15,354 nucleotides of DNA from BOG-938 sp048498155 (GTDB lineage: Bacteria > Pseudomonadota > Alphaproteobacteria > Caulobacterales > Caulobacteraceae): the NCBI GenBank assembly GCA_048498155.1, contig JBEHYN010000052.1:1-15354 (forward strand), in the 5' to 3' direction. The translations under genes were made by a program, and so were the position numbers. The stretch's first letter is position 1; every line of letters starts with the position of its first letter. Under the pieces are notes generated by a model, which searched no databases, had not been told where the DNA came from, and worked only from the letters and a program-made list of their open reading frames with translations. Shown piece by piece: positions 1-6,788 of this stretch.

Positions 1-654
1 GTGCGGCCCCTGGCCGAAAGCGTGGGCGCCAAGGTCATTGTGCCGGCCGACGTGTCTGACGACGCCTCGATGGACGCGGCGTTCGCCCAGATCGAACAGG
101 CCTTCGGGACCATCGACTTCCTGGTCCACTCCATCGCCTTCGCCAATAAGAATGAGCTGCAGGGCTCCTTCGTCGAGAACACCACCCGCGACAGCTTCGC
201 CATGGCCATGAACATCTCGGTGTTCAGCTTCGTGGACTGCGCGCGCCGGGCGGCCCGGCTGATGCCCAATGGCGGTTCGATCATCACATTGACCTATCTG
301 GGCTCCGAGCGGACCATCCCCAACTACAACACCATGGGCGTGGCCAAGGCGGCGCTGGAGGCAGCCATGCGCTACGCCGCGCGCGACCTGGGTCCATCGA
401 GGATCCGCGTCAACGCCATCTCGGCCGGGGCCATGCGGACCCTGTCGCTGGCGGGAATTTCCGGCGGCCGGGGCATGATCGCCCAGGGCCGGGCCTTTTC
501 GGCCCTGAAGGAAGACACCTCGATGGAAGGCGTGGCCGGCTCAGCGCTCTATCTGCTTTCGGATCTGGGCCAATCCACCACCGGCGAAGTGCTGCATGTG
601 GACGCCGGCTTCCACATCATCGGCCTGCCGGAGGAGTTGGCCGAGGGCGCATGA
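1..654 (+). CDS. fabI: Enoyl-[acyl-carrier-protein] reductase (NADH), 5'-truncated by window edge
   Basis: This enzyme catalyses the last, NAD(P)H-dependent reduction in each round of type II fatty acid elongation, in the cytoplasm. The visible 217 residues are the C-terminal part of a short-chain dehydrogenase-fold protein. The FabI active site is present as Y99, Y109 and K116 (TYLG and PNYNTMGVAK), with the spacing of E. coli Y146, Y156 and K163. The offset of 47 implies that about 47 N-terminal residues, including the Rossmann nucleotide loop, lie before the window. The motif HSIAFANKNEL (43-53) and the C-terminal GEVLHVDAGFHI also fit FabI. The residue matching E. coli G93 is alanine (A46), as in many FabI proteins outside the enterics. 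The first codon, gtg, is an internal Val and not a start. The gene ends with TGA at 652-654, and no convincing terminator follows. Confidence 0.93.
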   Translation: MRPLAESVGAKVIVPADVSDDASMDAAFAQIEQAFGTIDFLVHSIAFANKNELQGSFVENTTRDSFAMAMNISVFSFVDCARRAARLMPNGGSIITLTYLGSERTIPNYNTMGVAKAALEAAMRYAARDLGPSRIRVNAISAGAMRTLSLAGISGGRGMIAQGRAFSALKEDTSMEGVAGSALYLLSDLGQSTTGEVLHVDAGFHIIGLPEELAEGA

Positions 655-757
655 GATCAGCGCGTGATCAAATAAATATTTAGAAATATCGGAAATTCGG
701 AACGATAAAATCTGCGGGCCGTTGATCGAATACAATCCTTTTATTGGAGAAAATTCG

Positions 758-1183
758 ATGAACACCAAAATTGTTTTGTCCGCATTATTGCTTTCATTTT
801 GCGCCATGCCCGCCCTTGCTCAGGTTGTTGAGGAGCATACCGCCACGGTTGTAGAGAAGGACTCTGGCGGCACGGTTCCCGGCGTGGTCAGCGGCGCCGT
901 CGCCGGCGCCGTGGTCGCCGGTCCGGTCGGCGCGGTTGTCGGCGCCGTGGTCGGCGGCAGCATCGGCCACTCTGTCGCTCCACCCACCGAGGTGCGCACC
1001 TATGTGACCACCCAGGACGTGCCTCGGGCTCACTACGGCGACAAGTTCGTGGTCGGCCACACCATCGACGGCGACGTGGTCTGGCGCGAAGTGCCGTCCA
1101 GCCCCCGTTATCGCTGGGCCTATATCAACGACCAGCGCGTGGTGATCGACAACGACAGCCGCACGGTCGTCGCGATTTACTAG
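758..1183 (+). CDS. Secreted glycine-zipper protein with C-terminal DUF1236 domain
   Basis: A 141-residue exported protein of unknown function. Residues 1-21 form a Sec signal peptide ending ALA before Q22. A Gly/Ala/Val-rich glycine zipper at about 36-68 (GAVAGAVVAG, then VGAVVGGSIG) could insert in or pack against a membrane. The C-terminal part (about 72-141: EVRTYVTTQDVP, VVGHTIDGDVVWREVP, YRWAYINDQRVVIDNDSRTVV) fits the DUF1236 pattern common in alphaproteobacterial envelope proteins. The start ATG at 758 was chosen because GGAGA (746-750) lies 7 nt upstream and because the signal peptide begins exactly there; the frame is open 12 codons further. The leader and the signal-peptide codons are conspicuously A+T-rich for this genome. 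The role is probably in the cell envelope, but the biochemical function is not known. Confidence 0.85.
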   Translation: MNTKIVLSALLLSFCAMPALAQVVEEHTATVVEKDSGGTVPGVVSGAVAGAVVAGPVGAVVGAVVGGSIGHSVAPPTEVRTYVTTQDVPRAHYGDKFVVGHTIDGDVVWREVPSSPRYRWAYINDQRVVIDNDSRTVVAIY

Positions 1184-1200
1184 GATAAAAATTCAACGTC

Positions 1201-1236
1201 CATCCTCGGGCTTGCCGTTCCGGAGCCCCGAGGATG
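1201..1236. terminator. Hairpin between convergent genes, likely bidirectional terminator
   Basis: A perfect 10-bp inverted repeat (CATCCTCGGG at 1201-1210, CCCGAGGATG at 1227-1236) lies between two genes that face each other. T5 follows on the plus strand at 1244-1248, and A5 at 1187-1191 gives a T run on the minus strand. Both runs are 7 or more nt from the stem, so termination efficiency is uncertain. It may also be a dispersed palindromic repeat used as a terminator. Confidence 0.55.
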
Positions 1237-1246
1237 ACGCTTGTTT

Positions 1247-1789
1247 TTATGGCGCCTTCGCCTCGCCCAAATCCGTCACGAACACCTCCATGATCGGCGC
1301 GACCGTGGCCGACACCAGATGTCCGCCGCGCGTGGAGCCGTCCTTGAGGGCCAGCACCGCATGGGCGTGGAAGCTGGTCTTGCCCTTGGCGTCGGTTGCG
1401 ATGGTCCCGACGAACGACACAACCTCGGTTTTCTGATCCACCGGGTTCTTCTTGTGCAGCCGAAGGTCCGGGTCGTACCAGGACAGCAGGGCGCTGGAGA
1501 ACCCGCCAATCCCGCTCAGGCTGGCCTGCTTGAGCTTATGGGCGGCCATGAATGCGTTCATCCCCGCCACCAGATCGTCCCCCTCGTGCAGGGTGACCTT
1601 GTAGACATGCATGGGCCCTGGGCCGTACTCGGTCGTGGCCGCTTTCGGCGCGGGGCCAAGCGCCGTGGCCGGCGCGCCTTGCGGCAGATAGCCAGGCGGA
1701 GGCGGGGCATCGGCTGCCCGGGCGAGGCCGGGCAATAGGCTTAAGGCCCCGCACAGGGCCAAGCGTCTGACGAAGGCTGCGATTGCCAT
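1247..1789 (-). CDS. Exported PPC/DUF296-domain protein
   Basis: A 180-residue protein whose PPC (plants and prokaryotes conserved, DUF296) fold spans about residues 58-174. It carries the family hallmarks LHEGDDLVAGMNAF (67-80), SGIGGFSSALL (92-102), the FHAHAVL strand (140-146) and GGHLV (155-159). H141, H143 and H157 are the three histidines expected to bind a metal in bacterial PPC proteins. In plants the domain sits in AT-hook DNA-binding proteins. Here residues 1-25 are a typical signal peptide ending ARA, followed by a Pro/Ala-rich linker (about 26-57), so the protein should act outside the cytoplasm and is unlikely to bind DNA. It begins 18 bp after the amidohydrolase-like gene on the same strand, so the two are probably one operon. 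The start is ATG; GGAAAG lies about 11 nt upstream. The substrate is unknown. Confidence 0.85.
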   Translation of the reverse strand: MAIAAFVRRLALCGALSLLPGLARAADAPPPPGYLPQGAPATALGPAPKAATTEYGPGPMHVYKVTLHEGDDLVAGMNAFMAAHKLKQASLSGIGGFSSALLSWYDPDLRLHKKNPVDQKTEVVSFVGTIATDAKGKTSFHAHAVLALKDGSTRGGHLVSATVAPIMEVFVTDLGEAKAP

Positions 1790-1807
1790 ATGACTTTTGA
1801 CTTTCCT

Positions 1808-2779
1808 TCAGTCCCTGCGCGCGAACATGGCGTGGCCGGTATCGTTCAGCACGGCGCGGCGCTCAGCCGGCGTCAGCGTCACGGCCGCCGAACGGATGCG
1901 CTTGACCAGCTGCGCGTAGGGCGGCGCGTTGGCGCCGAAGCTGGATCCCCACATGATGTGGTCGGCCCCGAAGGCGTCAACCGCGCGCCGCAGAAACGCC
2001 TCTGGCGCCACATTGGCCTTGGCCAAGGCGTCCAGATTGGTGGTGGTGAACTTGAAGTAGATGTTGGACGGGCCCTTGAGCGCGTCATAGGCGGCTGAAA
2101 GGCCGTAGTTGGGAGGACCCTCGAACGCCGGCCAGCCGAAATGGTCCAGGATCAGTTTGGCGCGCGGATAGCGCCGCGCCAGCACGGTGAGGTGGGAAAA
2201 GGCGGCGACTGAAGGTGTTCCCGGGGGATACATCACCACGACGGCGAGACCGAGCTGGTCCGCAGCCGCCCAAGTGGCCTGAGCCGCATCCGAGTCAAGC
2301 CAGGGGTATTGGCCTTGGCTGTCCTGATTGCCCGTCAGCCGTAGGCCCGTGACGCCGTGCTCCTTGGCCAGCGCCTTTAACTTGGCGTGCGTCGAAGGGT
2401 CGACGGCGTCCAGGATGACGGTGGCGGCGATCTTGTCGCGATGAGCGTCGGCGCTGTCGAGCAGGTAGCTATTGTCGTTCTTGTAGGCGCTGTAGAACTG
2501 CACCGCGACGCCGCCGGAGACGCCGTTCTGCGCCCAGGCCTCAAGCACGATGTCCGGGGTGTGAGGGCTGGCGACGATCTCATCCTTCAGCACCTTGGCC
2601 ACTTCCGGCACCCCGCCGGAGAGATTGATCGGGTAGCGCTGCATGTCGGGCGTGAACAGATGGACGTGCGTGTCGTAAAGAGGCGTTTCGGCTGGCTCGG
2701 CCAGGGCTGAGCCCGCCGATATCGTCGGCAGGAGCGAGATCGCGCTCATGGACTGCAAAAGACGCCTGCGAGTGGTCAT
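1808..2779 (-). CDS. Tat-exported amidohydrolase-2 family protein (metal-dependent TIM barrel), incomplete catalytic set
   Basis: A 323-residue member of the amidohydrolase-2 (PF04909-like) TIM-barrel group, which includes lactonases and decarboxylases. The N-terminus TRRRLLQ (3-9) followed by a hydrophobic stretch ending ALA (25-27) resembles a twin-arginine signal, so the folded protein probably reaches the periplasm. The first metal motif is intact as DTHVHLF (H38, H40), and LDHFGWPAFEG carries H213. The usual late motif, (F/W)GSD(F/Y)P, reads MWGSSFGAN (276-284), so the Asp that acts as ligand or general base in the family is Ser280. The strand that often carries a further His reads VVVMYPP (180-186). 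The protein may have altered chemistry or be a non-catalytic relative. It is first in a two-gene unit with the PPC protein. ATG was chosen for the Tat signal; GAAGGA lies about 12 nt upstream. Confidence 0.83.
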   Translation of the reverse strand: MTTRRRLLQSMSAISLLPTISAGSALAEPAETPLYDTHVHLFTPDMQRYPINLSGGVPEVAKVLKDEIVASPHTPDIVLEAWAQNGVSGGVAVQFYSAYKNDNSYLLDSADAHRDKIAATVILDAVDPSTHAKLKALAKEHGVTGLRLTGNQDSQGQYPWLDSDAAQATWAAADQLGLAVVVMYPPGTPSVAAFSHLTVLARRYPRAKLILDHFGWPAFEGPPNYGLSAAYDALKGPSNIYFKFTTTNLDALAKANVAPEAFLRRAVDAFGADHIMWGSSFGANAPPYAQLVKRIRSAAVTLTPAERRAVLNDTGHAMFARRD

Positions 2780-3103
2780 CGGAACGGTATCCTTCTCAGG
2801 AACAGCACGTGGGGAGGTCTGATGCGCGCGGGGTAGTGCCAGGACAATGGGGATCGGACCGCATGATCATTGCGAGCAACACGTTTCCTCCCAATCATGG
2901 GCCTTCATGGAAGGCTGTCGCGCCTCAAAGCCCTTGGGGGGATTGGACCTTTGGCCCGCGGCCGCGTCAAGTTGCGAATTTCCATTCCCCTTGCCGAAGC
3001 CAAGCCTGACTTACGGGCTTAAGGGACGACAGCGGGAGGCTGACGCATCCTCGACGCTCCCCGCGCGTTACCTCGCAGATAGCAATTTGCGAAGGGTCCA
3101 GCC
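2780..3103. other. Intergenic region between divergent genes, no gene seen
   Basis: These 324 bp separate two divergently transcribed secreted-protein genes and should hold both promoters. Short open frames here lack a ribosome site and coding character. Small palindromes are present, such as ATGATCAT near 2863-2870 and a 5-bp stem at 2901-2915 (GCCTT/AAGGC). None is strong enough to call an operator. No clear -35/-10 pair could be assigned by eye. Confidence 0.5.
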
Positions 3104-3571
3104 ATGAACCGATCCCATCTGTTTGCCGGCCTTGCGGCGGCCGTGGGCCTGATTGGGCTCGGCGCGCCGGGTTCGGCCAGCGCCACCTGCGCTGATCGAA
3201 AGATGACCGGCACGATCCTGGGCGGCGTTGGCGGGGCCCTGATCGGCAATTCCATATCCGGCGGTGGCGGCGGCGCCTTGCTGGGCGGCCTAGGCGGCGC
3301 AGTGGTCGGCCACGAAATCGCCGGCAGCGGCTGCTCGGATCGGACCAGGGCCTACTATCGTTCGGCCCCCCGTGCGGAAGCGCCCCGGGCGGTGCGCTAT
3401 GTCTATTACGATCAATATGGCGACATCGTCTCCCAGGGGCCGGCGGCCGGTAAGGGCTTGCCGGTGGTCTATAGTCAGGCTTCCGCCGGCGACTGCCGCA
3501 CCCAGATGCAGCCCTATTACGACAGTCGCGGCGCCCTGATTCAGACGCCGGTGAAGGTTTGCGCGCGCTGA
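3104..3571 (+). CDS. Secreted glycine-zipper 2TM-like protein
   Basis: A 155-residue exported protein of unknown function. The signal peptide (1-27) ends in ASA. A glycine-zipper segment at about 36-70 (TILGGVGGALIG, then ALLGGLGGAVVG) resembles the glycine-zipper 2TM domain of outer-membrane and envelope-stress proteins such as SlyB/Rick-17kDa relatives. The rest is a polar C-terminal domain with YYDQYGDIV (101-109) and YYDSRGALI (138-146). Four cysteines remain after cleavage (C29, C77, C131, C153), one pair flanking the zipper and the other near the end, which suggests disulfides in the periplasm. GAAGGG (3091-3096) is 7 nt before the ATG. The lipoprotein gene follows after 40 bp in the same direction, so co-transcription is likely. 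Confidence 0.82.
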   Translation: MNRSHLFAGLAAAVGLIGLGAPGSASATCADRKMTGTILGGVGGALIGNSISGGGGGALLGGLGGAVVGHEIAGSGCSDRTRAYYRSAPRAEAPRAVRYVYYDQYGDIVSQGPAAGKGLPVVYSQASAGDCRTQMQPYYDSRGALIQTPVKVCAR

Positions 3572-3611
3572 TTCCAGCGCACGAGTCTCGACCCTTGAGG
3601 AACACACATCT

Positions 3612-4070
3612 ATGAACCGACACACCGTGACCACCGTTGTGGCTTTGGCCGCGTTGGGCCTGGCAGCCTGCGGCGAACATGAACGGATGACCAACGCCGG
3701 CATCTGCGCGGACTTCAAGGCCGGCCAGGCGCAGACCGCGCCGGCGGCGAACGACGCCGCTGCGCCGGTGGATGATTGCCTGCGCCGCTGGGCCTATAGC
3801 CTGGCCGGCTCCCGCGACCGCGCCGACGTCGTGGCCGAGGCGACTGTCGCCGCCTGCAGTCCGGCGCTCGGCCGTTGGAGCCAGGCGACTCTAAGCCAGC
3901 AAACCTCGCCAGGCGCCGAGGGCCTCAGCTTGACCACTGGCCAGCCGACCAATCCCCTGGCTGAGCACAGCGCCTTCGCACGCGGCCGGGCGCTGCTGTA
4001 TGTCGTGCAGGCGCGCGCAGGCCGATGCGCGCCGCCGCCCACGGCCAACGGCCTCCCAGTCGGGACCTGA
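3612..4070 (+). CDS. Predicted lipoprotein of unknown function
   Basis: A 152-residue protein with a lipoprotein signal: MNRH, a hydrophobic stretch, then LAAC with C20 as the lipidation site (cleavage after A19). I do not recognise the mature domain. It holds four further cysteines (C32, C56, C82, C138), a helical-looking segment around 57-85 (CLRRWAYSLAGSRDRADVV) and a C-terminal segment ending in Pro-rich residues. Gly follows the lipidated Cys, so export to the outer membrane is plausible. GAGGAA (3597-3602) is 9 nt before the ATG. It lies 40 bp downstream of the glycine-zipper gene and probably shares its transcript. It converges with pnp. Confidence 0.75.
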   Translation: MNRHTVTTVVALAALGLAACGEHERMTNAGICADFKAGQAQTAPAANDAAAPVDDCLRRWAYSLAGSRDRADVVAEATVAACSPALGRWSQATLSQQTSPGAEGLSLTTGQPTNPLAEHSAFARGRALLYVVQARAGRCAPPPTANGLPVGT

Positions 4071-4091
4071 GCGATAGGCCTCAACGCAAAA

Positions 4092-4117
4092 CGGGCGGGC
4101 CATCACTGACCCGCCCG
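4092..4117 (-). terminator. Intrinsic terminator of pnp
   Basis: A perfect 8-bp GC stem (CGGGCGGG 4092-4099, CCCGCCCG 4110-4117) with a 10-nt loop. Read on the minus strand it is followed directly by TTTTGCGTT, the arrangement of a Rho-independent terminator. It lies 28 nt after the pnp stop codon. On the plus strand no T run follows, so it serves pnp more than the lipoprotein gene. Confidence 0.85.
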
Positions 4118-4144
4118 CTGCAACGTCTGGCTTGAACCCCGGTC

Positions 4145-6283
4145 TTATTCGGCGGGTTCTTCGGCCTTCAGGCTGAGATCTTCGCCGGTTTCCTGGTCGA
4201 CGATCTTCATGGACAGCTTGGTTTTGCCGCGGTCGTCGAAGCCCAAAAGCTTGACCTTGACCATCTGACCTTCGGACAGGACGTCCGACACCTTGCCGAC
4301 CTTTTCCTTGGAAATCTGGCTGATATGAACCAGGCCGTCCTTGGCGCCGAAGAAGTTCACGAAGGCGCCGAAATCGACGACCTTGACCACCTTGCCGTTA
4401 TAGATCTGGCCGACCTCGGCCTCCTGGGTGATCGACTTGATCCAATCCAGCGCCGCCTTGATCTTCGCGCCGTCTGAGGCCGAGACCTTGACCGTGCCGT
4501 CGTCTTGGATGTCGACTTTGGCGCCGGTCTTTTCCACGATCTCGCGGATCACCTTGCCGCCGGAGCCGATCACTTCGCGGATCTTGTCGGTGGGGATGGT
4601 GATGGTCTCGATCTTGGGCGCGTATTCGCCGATTTCCTCACGGGCGCCGGAGATGGCCTTGGCCATTTCGCCCAGGATGTGCAGCCGGCCGGCCTTGGCC
4701 TGGTGCAGCGCCTTGGTGAAGATTTCCTCGGTGATGCCGGCGATCTTGATGTCCATTTGCAGGGACGTGATGCCGTCTTCGGAACCAGCGACCTTGAAGT
4801 CCATGTCGCCCAGGTGATCTTCATCGCCCAGGATGTCGGACAGAACGGCGAAGCCGTCCTTTTCCAGGATCAGGCCCATGGCAATGCCGCCGACGGGCTT
4901 CTTCAAGGGCACGCCCGCGTCCATCAGGGCGAGGGAGGAGCCGCACACCGTGGCCATGGAGGACGAGCCGTTGGACTCGGTGATCTCGCTGACCAGGCGG
5001 ACCGTGTAGGGGAAATCGGCCTTGGACGGCAGCATCGGGCGGATTGCCCGCCACGCCAGCTTGCCGTGGCCGATTTCGCGGCGTCCCGGCGAGCCCATGC
5101 GGCCCGTTTCGCCCACCGAATAGGGAGGGAAGTTGTAGTGCAGCAGGAAGTTTTCCTTGTAGGTGCCTTCCAGGGCGTCAATCCACTGCTCGTCGTCGCC
5201 GGTGCCTAAGGTGGCGACCACCAGGGCCTGGGTTTCGCCGCGGGTGAACAAGGCCGAGCCATGCGTGCGGGGCAGGACGCCCACTTCCGACACGATCTGG
5301 CGGACCACGTCGACGGTGCGGCCGTCGATGCGCTTGCCAGTTTCCAGGATGTTGCGGCGGACGATGTCGGCTTCGCATTCCTTGAAGGCGGCGCCGAACT
5401 TGATGGAGTCATAGCCGTCCGGCTTGGCGTCGGACTTAACCAGGGACTCGGCGGCCTTGGCCTTGGCGGCCTGCACGCCCTCGTGACGCTGGCCCTTGGC
5501 CACCACAGCATAGGCCGCCCGCAGTTCCTTGCCGACCAGGGCCTTGATCTTGTCCTTCAGCGGCTCGATGTCCTCGGCCTGGAAGTCCCAGGGCTCCTTG
5601 GCCGCGCGTTCGGCCAGGTCGATGATGGCGTCGATCACGGGCTGGAAGCCCTTTTGCGCGAACAGAACGCCGCCCAGGACGATCTCTTCGGACAATTCCT
5701 TGATCTCGGATTCGACCATCATCACGGCGTCTTGGGTGCCGGCGACGACCAGATCCATCAGATTGCCTTCGGCCAGCTGGTCCAGGGTGGGGTTCAGGAC
5801 GTATTCGCCGTCAATATAGCCGACGCGGGCCGCGCCGATGGGGCCCATGAAGGGCACGCCCGACAGGGTCAGGGCGGCGGAGACCGCGACCATGGCCAAG
5901 ATGTCGGGATCATTTTCCAGATCGTGCGCCAGAACGGTGACGACCACTTGGGTCTCGTGCTTGAAGCCCTTGACGAACAGGGGGCGGATCGGGCGGTCGA
6001 TCAGGCGGGAGACCAGGGTCTCCTTTTCCGAGGGCCGGCCTTCACGCTTGAAGAAGCCGCCGGGGATCTTGCCCGCAGCGAAGGTCTTCTCCTGGTAGTT
6101 CACGGTCAGGGGGAAGAAGTCGATGCCCGCCTTGGGGCTCTTGGCGGCGACGACGGTGGCCAGCACCGTGGTTTCGCCGTAGGTGGCCAGCACGGCCGCG
6201 TCGGCCTGGCGGGCAATTCGTCCGGTCTCCAAGGTCAGCTTGCGGCCGGCCCAGTCGATGGATTTGCGCTTGATATCAAACAT
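4145..6283 (-). CDS. pnp: Polyribonucleotide nucleotidyltransferase (PNPase)
   Basis: PNPase is a phosphorolytic 3'-to-5' exoribonuclease that releases nucleoside diphosphates and can also add tails. It acts as a ring-shaped homotrimer and often joins the RNA degradosome. The 712 residues are full length. They comprise a first RNase PH domain (about 1-220, with FFKREGRPSEKE at 77-88), an all-helical linker, a second RNase PH domain (about 310-550), a KH domain (about 560-615, VIGSGGKVIREI) and an S1 domain (about 622-693). The phosphate-binding SNGSSSM (437-443) and catalytic D487 and D493 in ILGDEDHLGDMD match E. coli S437-S439, D486 and D492. The start ATG gives the usual MFDIKRKSIDW N-terminus. 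It is the last gene of the rimP-nusA-infB cluster, 232 bp after rpsO with a structured leader between them, which suggests control at the RNA level. An intrinsic terminator follows. Confidence 0.98.
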   Translation of the reverse strand: MFDIKRKSIDWAGRKLTLETGRIARQADAAVLATYGETTVLATVVAAKSPKAGIDFFPLTVNYQEKTFAAGKIPGGFFKREGRPSEKETLVSRLIDRPIRPLFVKGFKHETQVVVTVLAHDLENDPDILAMVAVSAALTLSGVPFMGPIGAARVGYIDGEYVLNPTLDQLAEGNLMDLVVAGTQDAVMMVESEIKELSEEIVLGGVLFAQKGFQPVIDAIIDLAERAAKEPWDFQAEDIEPLKDKIKALVGKELRAAYAVVAKGQRHEGVQAAKAKAAESLVKSDAKPDGYDSIKFGAAFKECEADIVRRNILETGKRIDGRTVDVVRQIVSEVGVLPRTHGSALFTRGETQALVVATLGTGDDEQWIDALEGTYKENFLLHYNFPPYSVGETGRMGSPGRREIGHGKLAWRAIRPMLPSKADFPYTVRLVSEITESNGSSSMATVCGSSLALMDAGVPLKKPVGGIAMGLILEKDGFAVLSDILGDEDHLGDMDFKVAGSEDGITSLQMDIKIAGITEEIFTKALHQAKAGRLHILGEMAKAISGAREEIGEYAPKIETITIPTDKIREVIGSGGKVIREIVEKTGAKVDIQDDGTVKVSASDGAKIKAALDWIKSITQEAEVGQIYNGKVVKVVDFGAFVNFFGAKDGLVHISQISKEKVGKVSDVLSEGQMVKVKLLGFDDRGKTKLSMKIVDQETGEDLSLKAEEPAE

Positions 6284-6353
6284 GGGTGTTTCTTTCTCTC
6301 ATTCCCGCCGGCGCATTCCAGGCGGGGGCGGACAGGGGCGGTGGCCCTAAGGC

Positions 6354-6473
6354 GGTTCCGAAATCCTCTCCAATCGACAGGCTGATGAGGATTTCTGTGG
6401 AACCCTCGGCGTAAAACCAAGATCCGGAATCGGATCTTGAGCCCAGATCGCCCTAAGCCTGTCCAAGGGCGAT
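6354..6473 (-). promoter_or_regulatory. Structured pnp 5' leader: three hairpins with complementary loops
   Basis: Three inverted repeats lie between the rpsO terminator and pnp. Hairpin A has 15 paired bases broken by a 3-nt bulge: 6354-6368 pairs with 6387-6395 plus 6399-6404, with an 18-nt loop. Hairpin B is a perfect 8-bp stem with loop GAAT (6419-6426/6431-6438); on the minus strand GG and then TTTT follow it. Hairpin C is a perfect 8-bp stem with an 11-nt loop (6447-6454/6466-6473). The loops of A (GACAGGCT, 6376-6383) and C (AGCCTGTC, 6456-6463) are perfect complements over 8 nt, so a kissing interaction is possible. In E. coli the pnp leader forms a stem cleaved by RNase III and then used by PNPase to shut off its own synthesis. 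A similar role here is inference. Confidence 0.55.
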
Positions 6474-6484
6474 GTAGGATAGAG

Positions 6485-6508
6485 AAAACCCCGCCAAACG
6501 CGGCGGGG
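6485..6508 (-). terminator. Intrinsic terminator of rpsO
   Basis: On the minus strand a 7-bp perfect stem, CCCCGCC/GGCGGGG (plus-strand arms 6489-6495 and 6502-6508) with a 6-nt loop, is followed by TTTTCTCT. It lies 7 nt after the rpsO stop codon. It should end most transcripts coming from the upstream operon, so pnp needs read-through or its own promoter. Confidence 0.88.
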
Positions 6509-6515
6509 TCTTGGT

Positions 6516-6785
6516 TCAGCGGCGCAGGCCCAGGGTCTCGATCAGAGACTGGTAACGTCCGGCGTCGGTGGACTTCAGGTGGTCCAGAAGGCGACGGCGC
6601 TGGGAGACCATCTTGAGCAGGCCTCGGCGCGAGTGGTTGTCCTTCTTGTGGGTTTTGAAGTGTTCGGTCAGGTTGGCGATCCGCTCAGAGAGGATCGAAA
6701 CCTGCACTTCGGCGGACCCGGTGTCGCCCAGGGTGCGGGCGTGGGTCGTGATCAGTTCAGCCTTACGTTCGGCCGTGATCGACAT
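6516..6785 (-). CDS. rpsO: 30S ribosomal protein S15
   Basis: The 89-residue primary 16S rRNA-binding protein of the 30S platform, which binds early in assembly and contributes to an intersubunit bridge. The length and sequence are standard for S15: MSITAERKAELI, then TGSAEVQVSILSERI (22-36), HFKTHKKDNHSRRGLL (42-57) and the end YQSLIETLGLRR. The ATG lies 3 bp after the truB stop codon (TAA ACG ATG on the minus strand), with GGAGA about 8-9 nt upstream inside the truB end, so translation is probably coupled to truB. The arrangement truB-rpsO-pnp is the same as in E. coli. A strong terminator follows. Confidence 0.98.
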   Translation of the reverse strand: MSITAERKAELITTHARTLGDTGSAEVQVSILSERIANLTEHFKTHKKDNHSRRGLLKMVSQRRRLLDHLKSTDAGRYQSLIETLGLRR

Positions 6786-6788
6786 CGT

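Noticed and set aside
655..669. Terminator after fabI (GATCA-GCGCG-TGATC)
   Set aside because: The stem has only 5 bp and no T run follows on the plus strand.
722..757. Upstream in-frame start for the DUF1236 gene
   Set aside because: The 12 extra residues would precede a perfect signal peptide; GGAGA is placed correctly for the ATG at 758.
2967..3680. Minus-strand open frame of 237 codons
   Set aside because: An Arg/Pro-rich shadow opposite the glycine-zipper gene, whose signal peptide and ribosome site are clear.
5261..6385. Plus-strand open frame of 374 codons opposite pnp
   Set aside because: It is the mirror of GC-rich pnp codons, lacks a ribosome site and any family pattern, and pnp is certain.
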